Positions 42,381-51,575 of a stretch of 64,000 bases of DNA are shown piece by piece. How positions within the stretch are numbered: the first letter of the stretch is position 1; every line of letters starts with the position of its first letter. Below the pieces are notes generated by a model. That model made no database searches and was not told the origin of the DNA. It worked only from the letters and a program-made list of their open reading frames with translations. Location of the stretch: assembly GCF_016616095.2 (NCBI RefSeq), contig NZ_CP067089.2:930001-994000 (forward strand), read 5' to 3'. Source of the stretch: Breznakiella homolactica (GTDB taxonomy: Bacteria; Spirochaetota; Spirochaetia; Treponematales; Breznakiellaceae). Made by a program: the position numbers and the translations under genes.

Positions 42381-43505
42381 TTACGGCATCTCCACGGCTT
42401 TCTCGACAAACGGCGTACGGAGCTGGGCTTCTCCGCGGGTACGCCATTCACCGGCCTCGGCACGTCCCCGGAGAAGGATCCAGAAATTCCTCGCCGGCCC
42501 CAGCTTCCCGTTGGCGTACAGGGAACTGCCCAGGTAATAAATGGTTTTATAATATTCAACTTCCGAAAGATATGCCGATAAAACCGGCTGCGCCGAAATT
42601 TCCGTCATAAGGGCGCGGGTTTCCGTAAACTGGTAATCGAAACGGCGGGACAGCATTTCTTCAATGAGTACGGTGTTCTGGATCAGAAACGCGAAGAGCA
42701 GATGCTCCGAAGCCCTGCCGTACCGTCCTGAATAATAGTAGTAAAATCCGAGGAGCCTGTGGGCCTTTTCCACCACCGTGTTATCGTACCGGTACAGTGT
42801 CAGGAAGCGGTCGATACCTTCATTTTCCAGGGTCCTGGTCATGGCGTTTTTGACAAATGTTTCCGAGTCTTCCGACCAGAGATAATCAAGTTCGAGAATC
42901 TTAAGATAGCATTCTTCCATTTCAATATACTCACGCCGCATGCGGTGGATATCGGCGATACTGTACAGAATTTCCGTATCAGCTCCCGGGGTTTGCAGAA
43001 GCGCCCGCAGATCATAGGCTTTCCGGTATTGGCGCAGAGCCACACCGAGTTCCCCTTCCGCCCGGTAACACTCACCCAGCCAGAATTCCGCCTCCGGATA
43101 CCCCTTGAGTTCCGCTGTTTTTTCCAGCGCCGCGGCGGCGGAATTGTTTAATTCCTCCCGGGGAACGCGGTAATACAGTTCCCGGAGGGCCTTGTCCGCC
43201 TGATCGTATCCCCGGTCCTGAATATAGGTCTCAACCCGGCTGAGGGAGTCTCCCAGCCGCCGTACCTCCGGCAGGGACAGGACAAAAATAAGATCCTGTT
43301 CCATTCTGGTGAACATGGTTTCCCGCTGACGCCGGGCATCCTCAAAGGCAATCAGCGCGTCGCCGTACTGGCCTTCCCGGAAGAGCAGCTTTCCCTGCTC
43401 AAGGGTAAACCAGTAGGGCCGCTCCGGGGCCTGGGAAAACAAAAAGCCCCCCGGCAGGGTTCCCAGGAGAATAAAAAAAACAAACCGCTTAATATTTTTT
43501 TTCAT
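42381..43505 (-). CDS. secreted TPR-like protein
   Basis: 374 residues. The signal peptide is RFVFFILLGTLPGGFLF (cleaved ~25). TPR-like helical pairs run across the whole mature protein (WFTLEQGKLLFREGQYGDAL, AEFWLGECYRAEGELGVALR, DTEILYSIADIHRMRREYIE). Probably a periplasmic or membrane-associated scaffold. It overlaps ispG by 4 bases (ATGA). It is unrelated in detail to the TPR lipoprotein at 40175. Confidence 0.8.
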   Translation of the reverse strand: MKKNIKRFVFFILLGTLPGGFLFSQAPERPYWFTLEQGKLLFREGQYGDALIAFEDARRQRETMFTRMEQDLIFVLSLPEVRRLGDSLSRVETYIQDRGYDQADKALRELYYRVPREELNNSAAAALEKTAELKGYPEAEFWLGECYRAEGELGVALRQYRKAYDLRALLQTPGADTEILYSIADIHRMRREYIEMEECYLKILELDYLWSEDSETFVKNAMTRTLENEGIDRFLTLYRYDNTVVEKAHRLLGFYYYYSGRYGRASEHLLFAFLIQNTVLIEEMLSRRFDYQFTETRALMTEISAQPVLSAYLSEVEYYKTIYYLGSSLYANGKLGPARNFWILLRGRAEAGEWRTRGEAQLRTPFVEKAVEMP

Positions 43506-44623
43506 AATAACTTCTGCAGTTCCTCCCGGAAGGCATCATCCGCTTCGGAGGCATCTATGGTCCTGATAACTTCGCCGCGGCGGAAAATCAGCACCTTGTT
43601 TCCGGCTCCGGTAATCCCGATATCCGCGTGGCGGGACTCCCCAGGGCCGTTTACGACACATCCCATAATAGCAACGGTAATATTTTTATCCAGGGAATAC
43701 AAATAATTCTGCCATTTTTCCGTAAACCCGTGGGTATCGAAACTGTTTCTCCCGCACCGGGGACAGGACACAATGGTGACACCCAGATTCACCGTTTCCC
43801 CGCCCTCCGTATCCGCCGCGGCATTGAGGATTTCCCTGCCGGCGATTATCTCCTGTTCCATGGTATCCGACAGCGAGACCCTGATGGTCGCGCCGATGCC
43901 TTCGGCCAGCAAGGTGTGCATAGCTACAGCGTTCCTGACCACCCCGGGGATGAGGGGGCCGGCCTCGGTTACGCCGATATGGAGAGGGACATCCGTCCGG
44001 GAGGCCAGGAGGCGGTTGGCCACTAACGTATCCCGGATTGACGAAGCCTTCATGGAAACCAGCACGTCCCGGAAATTCATTTCATCGAAGATTTCCAGCT
44101 CCCGCTCCGCGGCGGTGACCAGCGCTTCCGCCCGGGTTATCGCCCCGGCTTCAACCTTTTTGCGGAGATCCGCCGGAAGGCTCCCGGCATTGACCCCGAT
44201 GCGGATGGGAACCCTCCGGGCGGCGGCCTTCTCAAGGACCATTATTACCCGTTCTTTTTTTCCGATATTGCCCGGGTTGATCCGGATTTTCGCGATAGGA
44301 TAATCCAGGCACCGGAGGGCGATTTTATAATCAAAGTGAATATCCGCCACCAGGGGCATGGCGGTTTTCGCCGCGAGTTCCCCCAGGACATCGGCGGCGT
44401 CCAGGTCGGGAACCGCGAACCGGAGCAGCCGGCAGCCGAGACCGGCCAGGCCTTCGATCCGCTCCAGGGCGGCGCTGCCGCTGCTGCCCGTTATATCCGA
44501 AGCGGAAAGGCTGTCCTTCCACATGGTTTGAAGAGCCACCGGGTTTTTTCCGCCTAAAACCACGGAATTTATGTGATCATACCCGCCTATGGTGATAATA
44601 CGAGAAGAAGGAACTTCAGCCAT
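43502..44623 (-). CDS. ispG: 4-hydroxy-3-methylbut-2-enyl diphosphate synthase IspG
   Basis: 373 residues, normal for the two-domain bacterial enzyme. TIM-barrel strands include MPLVADIHFDYKIAL and AKIRINPGNIG (~105-125). The [4Fe-4S] cysteine region reads ITIVSCPRCGRNSFD with MGCVVNGPGESRHADIGI downstream, the IspG signature. It makes HMBPP in the MEP isoprenoid pathway using ferredoxin or flavodoxin. A T-rich leader with a strong hairpin (44647-44682) lies 23 nt before the ATG, and AGGCGGG is the probable Shine-Dalgarno. Confidence 0.96.
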   Translation of the reverse strand: MAEVPSSRIITIGGYDHINSVVLGGKNPVALQTMWKDSLSASDITGSSGSAALERIEGLAGLGCRLLRFAVPDLDAADVLGELAAKTAMPLVADIHFDYKIALRCLDYPIAKIRINPGNIGKKERVIMVLEKAAARRVPIRIGVNAGSLPADLRKKVEAGAITRAEALVTAAERELEIFDEMNFRDVLVSMKASSIRDTLVANRLLASRTDVPLHIGVTEAGPLIPGVVRNAVAMHTLLAEGIGATIRVSLSDTMEQEIIAGREILNAAADTEGGETVNLGVTIVSCPRCGRNSFDTHGFTEKWQNYLYSLDKNITVAIMGCVVNGPGESRHADIGITGAGNKVLIFRRGEVIRTIDASEADDAFREELQKLL

Positions 44624-44646
44624 TGTGTACCCGCCTAAAAAACAAT

Positions 44647-44682
44647 AAACACCTTAAAAATATCGGCATTTTTAAGGTGTTT
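44647..44682. terminator. perfect 15-bp inverted repeat between V-ATPase and ispG
   Basis: AAACACCTTAAAAAT (44647-44661), 6-nt loop, ATTTTTAAGGTGTTT (44668-44682). On the minus strand it sits after the V-ATPase operon and before ispG (ATG at 44623), followed by a T-rich stretch (TATTGTTTTTT). It may be a second terminator for atpK or, if ispG has a promoter between the two hairpins, a leader hairpin. The AT-rich stem has lower stability than its length suggests. Confidence 0.65.
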
Positions 44683-44715
44683 GGTATGAAGAAAATGATT
44701 TAATTGCTGTTCGCC

Positions 44716-44740
44716 AAAACCGGAAATAGCTTCCGGTTTT
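44716..44740 (-). terminator. terminator of the V-ATPase operon
   Basis: Minus strand: AAAACCGGAA, a GCTAT loop, TTCCGGTTTT: a 10-bp stem whose 3' side is T-rich, about 25 nt after the atpK stop. With 44647-44682 it forms a tandem termination region. Confidence 0.7.
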
Positions 44741-44764
44741 GATTCGATCTTTCCGGGCCGGTAT

Positions 44765-45190
44765 TTAGCCGGCAACACCCAGGAAGAAGACCATTACGAA
44801 CAGTGCTACGGTTTCGATAAGACCAACCACGAGGATATAGTTACCGAACCCCTGCCCGGTTTCACCGTACGCGTCGGAGGCATAGGCACCGCACTTGCCC
44901 TGGTACAGGGCGGAAGCGCCCATGGCAAGGCCGGCGAATAAACCGATTGCAAGTTTTCCCACGCCGTCCAGGGCGCCGGAAATAATGGTATTCATAAGAA
45001 TGAACCCATAGATTGTCTGGGTCAGGGGTGCGCCGGCAAAAGCCACCAGGACGAAAGGCACCGGTTTATTCTGGATAAAACATTTTTTCCATGCACCGAT
45101 GGCAGCCATACCGGCGGTTCCTGCACCTAAAGCTGATCCGAGAGCGGAAAGGCCGAGACAAGCGGCAACTCCAATCATTCCAATATCCAT
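44765..45190 (-). CDS. atpK: V-type ATPase subunit K (proteolipid ring)
   Basis: 141 residues, two fused helical hairpins (four membrane helices). Helix 2 has APLTQTIYGF (T57, Q58), helix 3 has ALYQGK (Q97) and helix 4 has VGLIETVALF (E126, the single ion-carrying carboxylate). T, Q, Q and E are the residues used for Na+ in the Enterococcus NtpK ring, so Na+ transport is predicted. It forms the membrane rotor ring. It is last in the V-ATPase operon, 101 nt after atpI, with hairpins between. SD: AAGGAG. Two terminators follow. Confidence 0.93.
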   Translation of the reverse strand: MDIGMIGVAACLGLSALGSALGAGTAGMAAIGAWKKCFIQNKPVPFVLVAFAGAPLTQTIYGFILMNTIISGALDGVGKLAIGLFAGLAMGASALYQGKCGAYASDAYGETGQGFGNYILVVGLIETVALFVMVFFLGVAG

Positions 45191-45214
45191 TGCTTACTCC
45201 TTAGATTTCAGTCT

Positions 45215-45277
45215 GCCGGGCAACAACATTGTCCGGCAAATAGTACTTATTATCAGAAATCCCGGAAAAAACCGGGA
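45215..45277 (-). promoter_or_regulatory. two hairpins between atpI and atpK
   Basis: Minus strand: TCCCGG-TTTTTT-CCGGGA (45260-45277) and GCCGG ... CCGGC (45215-45237), in a 101-nt gap. They may stabilise or process the atpK message, or act as a partial terminator so that atpK is made in the higher amount the ring needs. No clear promoter is seen in the gap. Confidence 0.5.
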
Positions 45278-45291
45278 CAATCAGCCCAGGA

Positions 45292-47208
45292 TCAGTCCTT
45301 TTTTTCTCCTTTGTCCTTTACGGCGAAGGGAGAATACGTATGTCCCGACCATTCCATTCCGAGATGGCCGGCGTATTCCAGCAGGTTGAGCCGCACCCCA
45401 TGGACCACCACCGAAAGGGCGTTCATGGCAAGGTTAAGCCCATGGCCCGCAATGAGAATCAGTCCGCCGGCGATGATGCGCACCGGACCTTCGGGCATTC
45501 CCATGGCCATATTGTTGAAACTGCTGGCAATAGCGGCACCCGCCAGACCCACCGCGAAAAGGCGGATATAGCTGATGATGTCCGAGAAACTCGATACCGC
45601 GTCCAGGAAGGTCGGAAGGAAATTTGCGAAACTCTTGCCGACATTCTTAAAGAAATTCCCGCCCTTCTGTTCGGAGAATATGAAGAATGCCCCCAGGCCT
45701 CCGAAGATGAGGTACAGCGCGAACTGCGGCACCGGGAAGGCGGTCCTGTCGAGAACCAGATTGAGCACCAGGAAGTACAATCCCACCACCATACACAGCC
45801 AGCCCAGCTGGGCGATGAATGTGAGCGCCGGGAATTCACGCTTGATATTCTTCGCGTGGGCCAGAACGATCTGTATGGTACCGACAATAAAGCACATATG
45901 CTTTATATTCTGCTGAACGAGATTTTCCGCTACCTTCGGGTCCAGGTTCGGGTCCGGCCTGAAGGGCGGAATAACCATGGCCTGCATGAATCCGGGGAGA
46001 TTCTCCGTCGGAATGGCAAACCAGGAACCGGTTATACTTCCCCAGACAATCGTTGAGATTGACAGCAGCCCGAAAAGCAGCACCGCGTCGGGGACGGTTC
46101 CGTTCTTTTTCTTTGACCGGACACCGAAAATCACCGACGCCGCCAGCAGAATGATACCGTACCCGGCGTCTCCGAAAATCATGGCGAAAAACAGGCAGAA
46201 GAACAGCAGATACGAAAGGCTGATGTCGTATTCCCGGTATCCCGGCGTTGTACCCAGGAGGTTAAAAAGCGGCTGTATAAGGCTGACAAATTTGTTGTTT
46301 TTTACCAGGGTCGGCGGGTTATCCTCTTCATCGGGATCGTCCGCGATCAGAGCCCATCCGTTTTCGGCGGCTCCGCGCTTTACCACACCCAGGAGATCCT
46401 GGGGTACGAATCCGCTGATCCAGGAAACGGCGTATTCAGCCGGTGTATCATCGGTGACTTCCATACCGACTTTGGCGGTCTCGAATTCAATATCCTGAAG
46501 CAGAGGCACCAGGCCCGCTTCGATCACCGCTTTTTTTGGGGCCAGTTTTTCAAACTGCCGCTCAATATCCGCGAGCTGATCTCTTTTTTCCGCGATCGAT
46601 ATATTGAATTCCGCTATGGATTTTTCCGGCAGAACCAGGGGAACCTCCCCCGGTATCGGTTCATCCAGGGCGACACAGTAAACCAGGGATTTATCCTTCC
46701 CCAGCACAATTACCTTATGATCATCCCCGAGGGATTCATAGGTTTTCCGGGGAAGTTCATAGGGAATAAGCGAAAGCCCCTGGTCGGATAATTCCTGGAT
46801 TGATTTCGGGTTAAATTCGCCCCATTTTTCAATACGGCTCAGTTCTTTTATTTCGGAAACCATCTGTTCCTGCAGGTTTTTCCGCTCATCCGCGAGGCCG
46901 AGGACCTGGGATACCGGATCTGCCGGGGGTGTTTCATTCGCCCATTCAACGGAATACTCGGCTGCGGGTTTTTCCGCCGCGGGTGTCTCCGCGCCGTTTT
47001 TATTCTTTGTTTTTGATCCGGAATAGCTCCGGAGTATCCCGATAGCGGAGTCGGATTTGGCTTTCTGTTCCAGGAGTTTCGTGAGGCGGTCCGATGAAGC
47101 CTGCCGGTTCTGGAGGTGAACGACCCCCAGTTCCCGCAGTTTCTCCAGGGAGCCTTCCCTATCCTTATCCATTACCACCAGGGAAACTTTCTTCATAGGT
47201 ACGATCAT
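45292..47208 (-). CDS. atpI: V-type ATPase subunit I (membrane stator)
   Basis: 638 residues. An N-terminal cytoplasmic region (1-~320, starting MIVPMKKVSLVVMDKDREGS, helix-rich) precedes a C-terminal membrane domain with seven or so helices (~330-610). The conserved LFFCLFFAMIFGDAGYGII (~345) and SDIISYIRLFAVGLAGAAIA (~547) carry the arginine expected to face the proteolipid ring. It forms the ion half-channels and links stator to membrane. Its ATG overlaps the atpD stop (ATGA). Confidence 0.94.
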   Translation of the reverse strand: MIVPMKKVSLVVMDKDREGSLEKLRELGVVHLQNRQASSDRLTKLLEQKAKSDSAIGILRSYSGSKTKNKNGAETPAAEKPAAEYSVEWANETPPADPVSQVLGLADERKNLQEQMVSEIKELSRIEKWGEFNPKSIQELSDQGLSLIPYELPRKTYESLGDDHKVIVLGKDKSLVYCVALDEPIPGEVPLVLPEKSIAEFNISIAEKRDQLADIERQFEKLAPKKAVIEAGLVPLLQDIEFETAKVGMEVTDDTPAEYAVSWISGFVPQDLLGVVKRGAAENGWALIADDPDEEDNPPTLVKNNKFVSLIQPLFNLLGTTPGYREYDISLSYLLFFCLFFAMIFGDAGYGIILLAASVIFGVRSKKKNGTVPDAVLLFGLLSISTIVWGSITGSWFAIPTENLPGFMQAMVIPPFRPDPNLDPKVAENLVQQNIKHMCFIVGTIQIVLAHAKNIKREFPALTFIAQLGWLCMVVGLYFLVLNLVLDRTAFPVPQFALYLIFGGLGAFFIFSEQKGGNFFKNVGKSFANFLPTFLDAVSSFSDIISYIRLFAVGLAGAAIASSFNNMAMGMPEGPVRIIAGGLILIAGHGLNLAMNALSVVVHGVRLNLLEYAGHLGMEWSGHTYSPFAVKDKGEKKD

Positions 47209-47807
47209 TGAGCAGCCCTCTCCATTCCCCGTTTGGCTATTTTACCCCGGACCACCGCAGAGGTCTGCTGGTCGCCCAGGTACACCTGTATTTTCTTGAT
47301 ATTTCCCTTGGTCTCGGGGATCTTTATCTTTTCAAAAAGATTTACCCGCTGGGTGGTAATCCGCAGCTCGTGGTCCAGACGTTTCCGCTGTTCCTCCAGG
47401 GTCTGGGCTTCCAGATCGAGGAGAAGAACCTGCTTCATCCGGTCAATGGCGGTATCAACCCAGAGGGGAATCCGGGCAAGATCATAGGAAGCGAGCTCGA
47501 AGTCAGCGCCTTCGAATACGGGAATTTCCACACCGGCGATATTTCCCCTGCCGGCCCTGAGTTCGGTGATCCGGAGCATGTCCGGCGTAAACACACCGGT
47601 TTCCCCGAAAACCCCGATCCAGGATTTAAACCCTTCATCAACCCGGTCTTTTTCCTGCATAAGCTCCTTGATCCGGAGCTCAATGGTACGGATTTCGGCC
47701 TGGAGCTGCTGCTTTTTAAGCATCAGGGTGGGAAGATAACGCTGATACATTTTGAGCTCATCTTTCTGTTTTTTGAGCTCGTTTTTGGTCAGCTTGATCT
47801 TAGCCAT
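47205..47807 (-). CDS. atpD: V-type ATPase subunit D (central stalk)
   Basis: 200 residues, nearly all helix. N-terminal KIKLTKNELKKQKDELKMYQ and C-terminal QRVNLFEKIKIPETKGNIKK are typical of the V/A-type subunit D antiparallel coiled coil. It transmits rotation between the A/B head and the K ring. It lies 12 nt after atpB and overlaps atpI by 4 bases. Confidence 0.93.
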   Translation of the reverse strand: MAKIKLTKNELKKQKDELKMYQRYLPTLMLKKQQLQAEIRTIELRIKELMQEKDRVDEGFKSWIGVFGETGVFTPDMLRITELRAGRGNIAGVEIPVFEGADFELASYDLARIPLWVDTAIDRMKQVLLLDLEAQTLEEQRKRLDHELRITTQRVNLFEKIKIPETKGNIKKIQVYLGDQQTSAVVRGKIAKRGMERAAQ

Positions 47808-47819
47808 GGTTTCTCCGAA

Positions 47820-49118
47820 TTAATCCTTCTTGGGCCAGAACTGATCGATAAGCTCCGTACGCAGTCCCGTTTCCTCAGGGCTGAAGCAATCCGACAGGAT
47901 TTCCCAGCCCAGATCCAGCGCCTGTTCCAGGGGAATATTCACCGACAGATCCATCATCTGTTTTTCGAACATCTCGCCGTATTTAAGGAGTTTTTCGTCC
48001 CAGGCAGTCATAATAAAGCCCATGGATTTCTTTTCCAGGGTATCCTTGTAGGCGGAATACAGCTTGATCATTCCGTCCATGAGCGCCCGGTGGTCCGCCC
48101 GGGTTTTTCCGTTAACCTGCTGCTTAAGCCGGGACAAAGAACCAAAGGGTTCGATACGGCCGTTCTTGAGGTAGTACTGGCCTTCGGTGATGTACCCGGT
48201 ATTGTCCGGAACCGGATGGGTAACATCGTCACCGGGCATGGTGGTTACCCCGAGGATGGTAATCGAGCCGGCGGTATCAAAGTCTACGGCCTTTTCGTAC
48301 CGGGACGCGAGCTGACTGTAAAGATCCCCGGGATACCCGCGGTTCGACGGAACCTGTTCCTGGGTAATGGAGATTTCCTTCATGGAGTCGGCGAAGTTGG
48401 TCATATCCGTGAGCAGGACCAGTACGTCCTTTCCCTGGAGGGCGAAGTTTTCCGCCACCGCCAGGGACAGATCCGGGATCATGATACATTCAACCGTCGG
48501 GTCCGCGGAGGTATGGACAAACATAACCGTCCGTGACAGGGCGCCGCCGTCCTCAAGGGTTTCCTTGAAGGAAAGGTAGTCATCGTATTTGAGTCCCATA
48601 CCGCCGAGGATGATGATATCAACTTCGGCCTGCATGGCGATCCGGGCAAGGAGTTCGTTATAGGGTTCCCCGGAAACGGAGAAGATCGGCAGCTTCTGGG
48701 AAACCACCAGGGTGTTGAACAGGTCGATCATGGGAATACCGGTCCGGATCATGCGCCGGGGAATGATCCGCTGGGCGGGGTTTACCGAAGGTCCGCCGAT
48801 GGTAATCATGTTTTCGTGGAGTTCAGGGCCCTTATCCCGGGGACTTCCGGAGCCGTTAAACACCCGGCCGAGGAGATTCTCGGAAAAGGAAACTTCCATG
48901 GGGTGTCCCAGGAAGCGTACCGTATCACCGGTGGAAATACCCCGGCCTCCGGCGAATACCTGGAGGGATACGATCTCATTTTCGATTCGGTTGACCTCCG
49001 CCAGGGAGGTGCCGAAGGATGTATCCACTTCCGCGAGGTCGCCGTAGCGGACATTATCGGCCCGGACGGTGATGACGCTTCCGGTGATGGATTCAATCTT
49101 GCTATATATCTTTTTCAT
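47820..49118 (-). CDS. atpB: V-type ATPase subunit B (non-catalytic)
   Basis: 432 residues, regulatory-type hexamer subunit without a functional Walker A lysine. Recognisable segments are [20 protein letters not shown] (~50), [16 protein letters not shown] (~85), [16 protein letters not shown] and [17 protein letters not shown]. It alternates with A in the catalytic head. It begins 15 nt after atpA, with atpD 12 nt downstream. Confidence 0.95.
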   Translation of the reverse strand: MKKIYSKIESITGSVITVRADNVRYGDLAEVDTSFGTSLAEVNRIENEIVSLQVFAGGRGISTGDTVRFLGHPMEVSFSENLLGRVFNGSGSPRDKGPELHENMITIGGPSVNPAQRIIPRRMIRTGIPMIDLFNTLVVSQKLPIFSVSGEPYNELLARIAMQAEVDIIILGGMGLKYDDYLSFKETLEDGGALSRTVMFVHTSADPTVECIMIPDLSLAVAENFALQGKDVLVLLTDMTNFADSMKEISITQEQVPSNRGYPGDLYSQLASRYEKAVDFDTAGSITILGVTTMPGDDVTHPVPDNTGYITEGQYYLKNGRIEPFGSLSRLKQQVNGKTRADHRALMDGMIKLYSAYKDTLEKKSMGFIMTAWDEKLLKYGEMFEKQMMDLSVNIPLEQALDLGWEILSDCFSPEETGLRTELIDQFWPKKD

Positions 49119-49133
49119 AGTCTCTGCTCCGTC

Positions 49134-50894
49134 CTATGCCAATAATTTTTCAGCCGTTTTATCCAGTCCCTGGGCTTTTTCGTCCACCGCGGAAGTGACT
49201 TCCTTTTCCAGAACTTCGAAGCGTTCGCTCTTCCACTCGGACCCGTTGTAGTCCAGGAATTTCTGGCGGAGCCGGTTGAACCAGCTTCTCGCTTCGTTTT
49301 TATCCTTGAAATCAAACTTTGACCCCAGGATCCTGAGCATCTTGGCAAACAGGTTTTTCTGGCGTTCGGGGCTCACCGATGAGTCTACCGCGTCAAAGGA
49401 GTTCTGCTGGAAATATACCGCATCCAGGAAGTCGCCCTTGAGGTAGATAATGTAATCCTCAAGGCTGGTTCCTTCCTCACCGACGACTTTCATCATCTGT
49501 TCGACTTCGCTCCCCCGGAACATGAAGGAATGAGCGTAGCTGACTTTTTCACCGTCGATGATACCTTTGTATTTTGACCAGGAATCCAGGGGGTGAATGG
49601 CGGGATACTTGCGGGCATCCGAGCGTTCCCGGGAAAGCCCGTGGAAGGCGCCGACGACTTTGAGGGTCGCCTGGGTCACGGGTTCCTCGAAGTTACCCCC
49701 GGCGGGACTGACGGTTCCGCCGATGGTGACGGACCCGAAGTTTCCGTCCTTGAGCCGGACGAGGCCGGCCCGCTCATAGAAACTGGCGATGGTCGATTCC
49801 AGGTACGCCGGGAAGGCTTCCTCACCGGGAATTTCCTCCAGGCGGCCGGACATTTCGCGCATAGCCTGGGCCCACCGGCTGGTGGAGTCCGCCAGAAGCA
49901 GAACGTTGAGCCCCATCTGGCGGTAGTATTCCGCCAGAGTTACCGCGGTGTATACCGAAGCTTCCCGGGCCGCTACGGGCATGGAGGATGTATTACAGAT
50001 GATAACGGTCCGTTCCATGAGGGAACGGCCGGTCCGGGGATCGAGAAGTTCAGGGAATTCCTTGAGGGTTTCCACGACCTCACCGGCCCGCTCACCGCAG
50101 GCCGCGAAGATTACGATATCCACGTCCGCGTGGCGGCTGGTAATCTGCTGGAGCACCGTCTTGCCCGCGCCGAAGGGGCCGGGAATACAGTAGGTCCCGC
50201 CCCGGGCAACCGGGAAAAAGGTATCGATAAGCCGCACCCGGGTAACCATGGGATCCTTCGGCTTGAGCCGTTCCTCATAGCAGTCCACCGGCCGTTTTAC
50301 GGGCCAGCGGAAACTCATGGTCAGGGGAATGGTATTGCCTTTTTCATCCTTTACCTCGGCGATGGTATCGGCGATGGTATAGGAACCGGCGGGTTTTACG
50401 GACACCACCGTATAGGTCCCGTACATGTTGAAGGGGACCATAATGCGGTGGGTGAAGGAGCCTTCGGGCACCGTGCCGAGGGTGTCTCCCCGTTCGACGG
50501 TATCGCCTTCTTTGGCCGCAGGGGTAAATTCCCACTTCGTATCCTTGGGCAGCGGATCGAGATAGACCCCCCGCTCAAGGAAGTAACCGGCTTCCTCCGC
50601 CAGTTTCGGCAGTGGATTCTGGAGGCCGTCGAAGACCTGTCCCAGGAGCCCCGGTCCTACTTCAACCGCGAGCATGTCCCCGGTAAATTCCACCGGGTCC
50701 CCCACGGCAATGCCCCGGGTCATTTCGAAAACCTGGAGCTGACAAACATCACCCCTGATACGGATGACTTCACTCTTTAATTCTTTATCGCCTACTTTGA
50801 CATAGCCAACTTCGTTCATGGATACCGCGCCGTCAAAATTGACGCTTACCATGTTGCCGTTGACGGCGACCACTGTTCCTTTGGTTCCGGTCAT
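49134..50894 (-). CDS. atpA: V-type ATPase catalytic subunit A
   Basis: 586 residues. The catalytic P-loop GPFGAGKTVLQQ (~235), a non-homologous insertion (~110-190), FAACGERAGEVV and LLADSTSRWAQAMREMSGRL (~330) mark the A subunit. Three A subunits hydrolyse or make ATP in the head. The start overlaps the DUF2764 stop (ATGA). Spirochaetes use this enzyme instead of F-type ATPase. Confidence 0.96.
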   Translation of the reverse strand: MTGTKGTVVAVNGNMVSVNFDGAVSMNEVGYVKVGDKELKSEVIRIRGDVCQLQVFEMTRGIAVGDPVEFTGDMLAVEVGPGLLGQVFDGLQNPLPKLAEEAGYFLERGVYLDPLPKDTKWEFTPAAKEGDTVERGDTLGTVPEGSFTHRIMVPFNMYGTYTVVSVKPAGSYTIADTIAEVKDEKGNTIPLTMSFRWPVKRPVDCYEERLKPKDPMVTRVRLIDTFFPVARGGTYCIPGPFGAGKTVLQQITSRHADVDIVIFAACGERAGEVVETLKEFPELLDPRTGRSLMERTVIICNTSSMPVAAREASVYTAVTLAEYYRQMGLNVLLLADSTSRWAQAMREMSGRLEEIPGEEAFPAYLESTIASFYERAGLVRLKDGNFGSVTIGGTVSPAGGNFEEPVTQATLKVVGAFHGLSRERSDARKYPAIHPLDSWSKYKGIIDGEKVSYAHSFMFRGSEVEQMMKVVGEEGTSLEDYIIYLKGDFLDAVYFQQNSFDAVDSSVSPERQKNLFAKMLRILGSKFDFKDKNEARSWFNRLRQKFLDYNGSEWKSERFEVLEKEVTSAVDEKAQGLDKTAEKLLA

Positions 50895-51571
50895 GTCGCT
50901 TCTCCCGATTCAATGCTGTTTTCAGACCGAGGTCTGTCGGACTGAGGTCCGTCGGACATTTGTCCGCCCGGACCGGTGTCCGAACCCGCTTCACTGTAGC
51001 GGGCTTCCAAAATGGAAGCGTATAATGCCTTGTATTCAGAAAAACCTTCCTCCGCCGTAAAGAGGGACCGCCGTTCCATGAGGAACAGCTTCAGAAGGTA
51101 TGCGTAGACTGTATTGCGGCCGAAATGATCCAGGCCTTCCAGGGTTTCGATGGCGTCCCACCGGGCTTTGTCCAGGTACTGTTCAGCTTCCAGGGGGGAT
51201 TCCATAGCCATGGCGGCCTTTGCCACGGAACCGGCTTCCAGAGGATTTTCCGGAGGGTCCACGGGGGCGCCGTTATCGCGTTTTATTTTCTGCGCCCGGT
51301 ACCGGGCCAGATGGAGCCGGAGCGCCCGTTCCCATTCTCGCCACCGGTTGAGAAAGGAGGACGGCGTCGGCGCCGGCATCCCGGCGTAGGAGGGAGACTG
51401 GGAATCCCCGTCAGCCGCTTCCGGATCCAGAGAGCAGAGCTCCAGGAGCGCCGCGTCGGCGGGATCAAGCATATCCTTTGCCAGGGCGGCAAACTGGTCC
51501 GAAGACATTGGTGCAGCCTGCCCGTACATGAGATACGGAAGCTGGGCTACCAGATAATAATAGGAACTCAC
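50891..51571 (-). CDS. DUF2764 V-ATPase-associated protein
   Basis: 226 residues, starting MSSYYYLVAQLPYLMYGQAA, typical of DUF2764. All-helical. Homologues sit between the E and A genes in V-ATPase operons of spirochaetes, chlamydiae and Bacteroidetes and are suspected to replace subunit C. No separate C or F subunit gene is seen in this operon, which supports that inference. It overlaps atpA by 4 bases and follows atpE at 4 nt. Confidence 0.86.
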   Translation of the reverse strand: MSSYYYLVAQLPYLMYGQAAPMSSDQFAALAKDMLDPADAALLELCSLDPEAADGDSQSPSYAGMPAPTPSSFLNRWREWERALRLHLARYRAQKIKRDNGAPVDPPENPLEAGSVAKAAMAMESPLEAEQYLDKARWDAIETLEGLDHFGRNTVYAYLLKLFLMERRSLFTAEEGFSEYKALYASILEARYSEAGSDTGPGGQMSDGPQSDRPRSENSIESGEAT

Positions 51572-51575
51572 TTCC

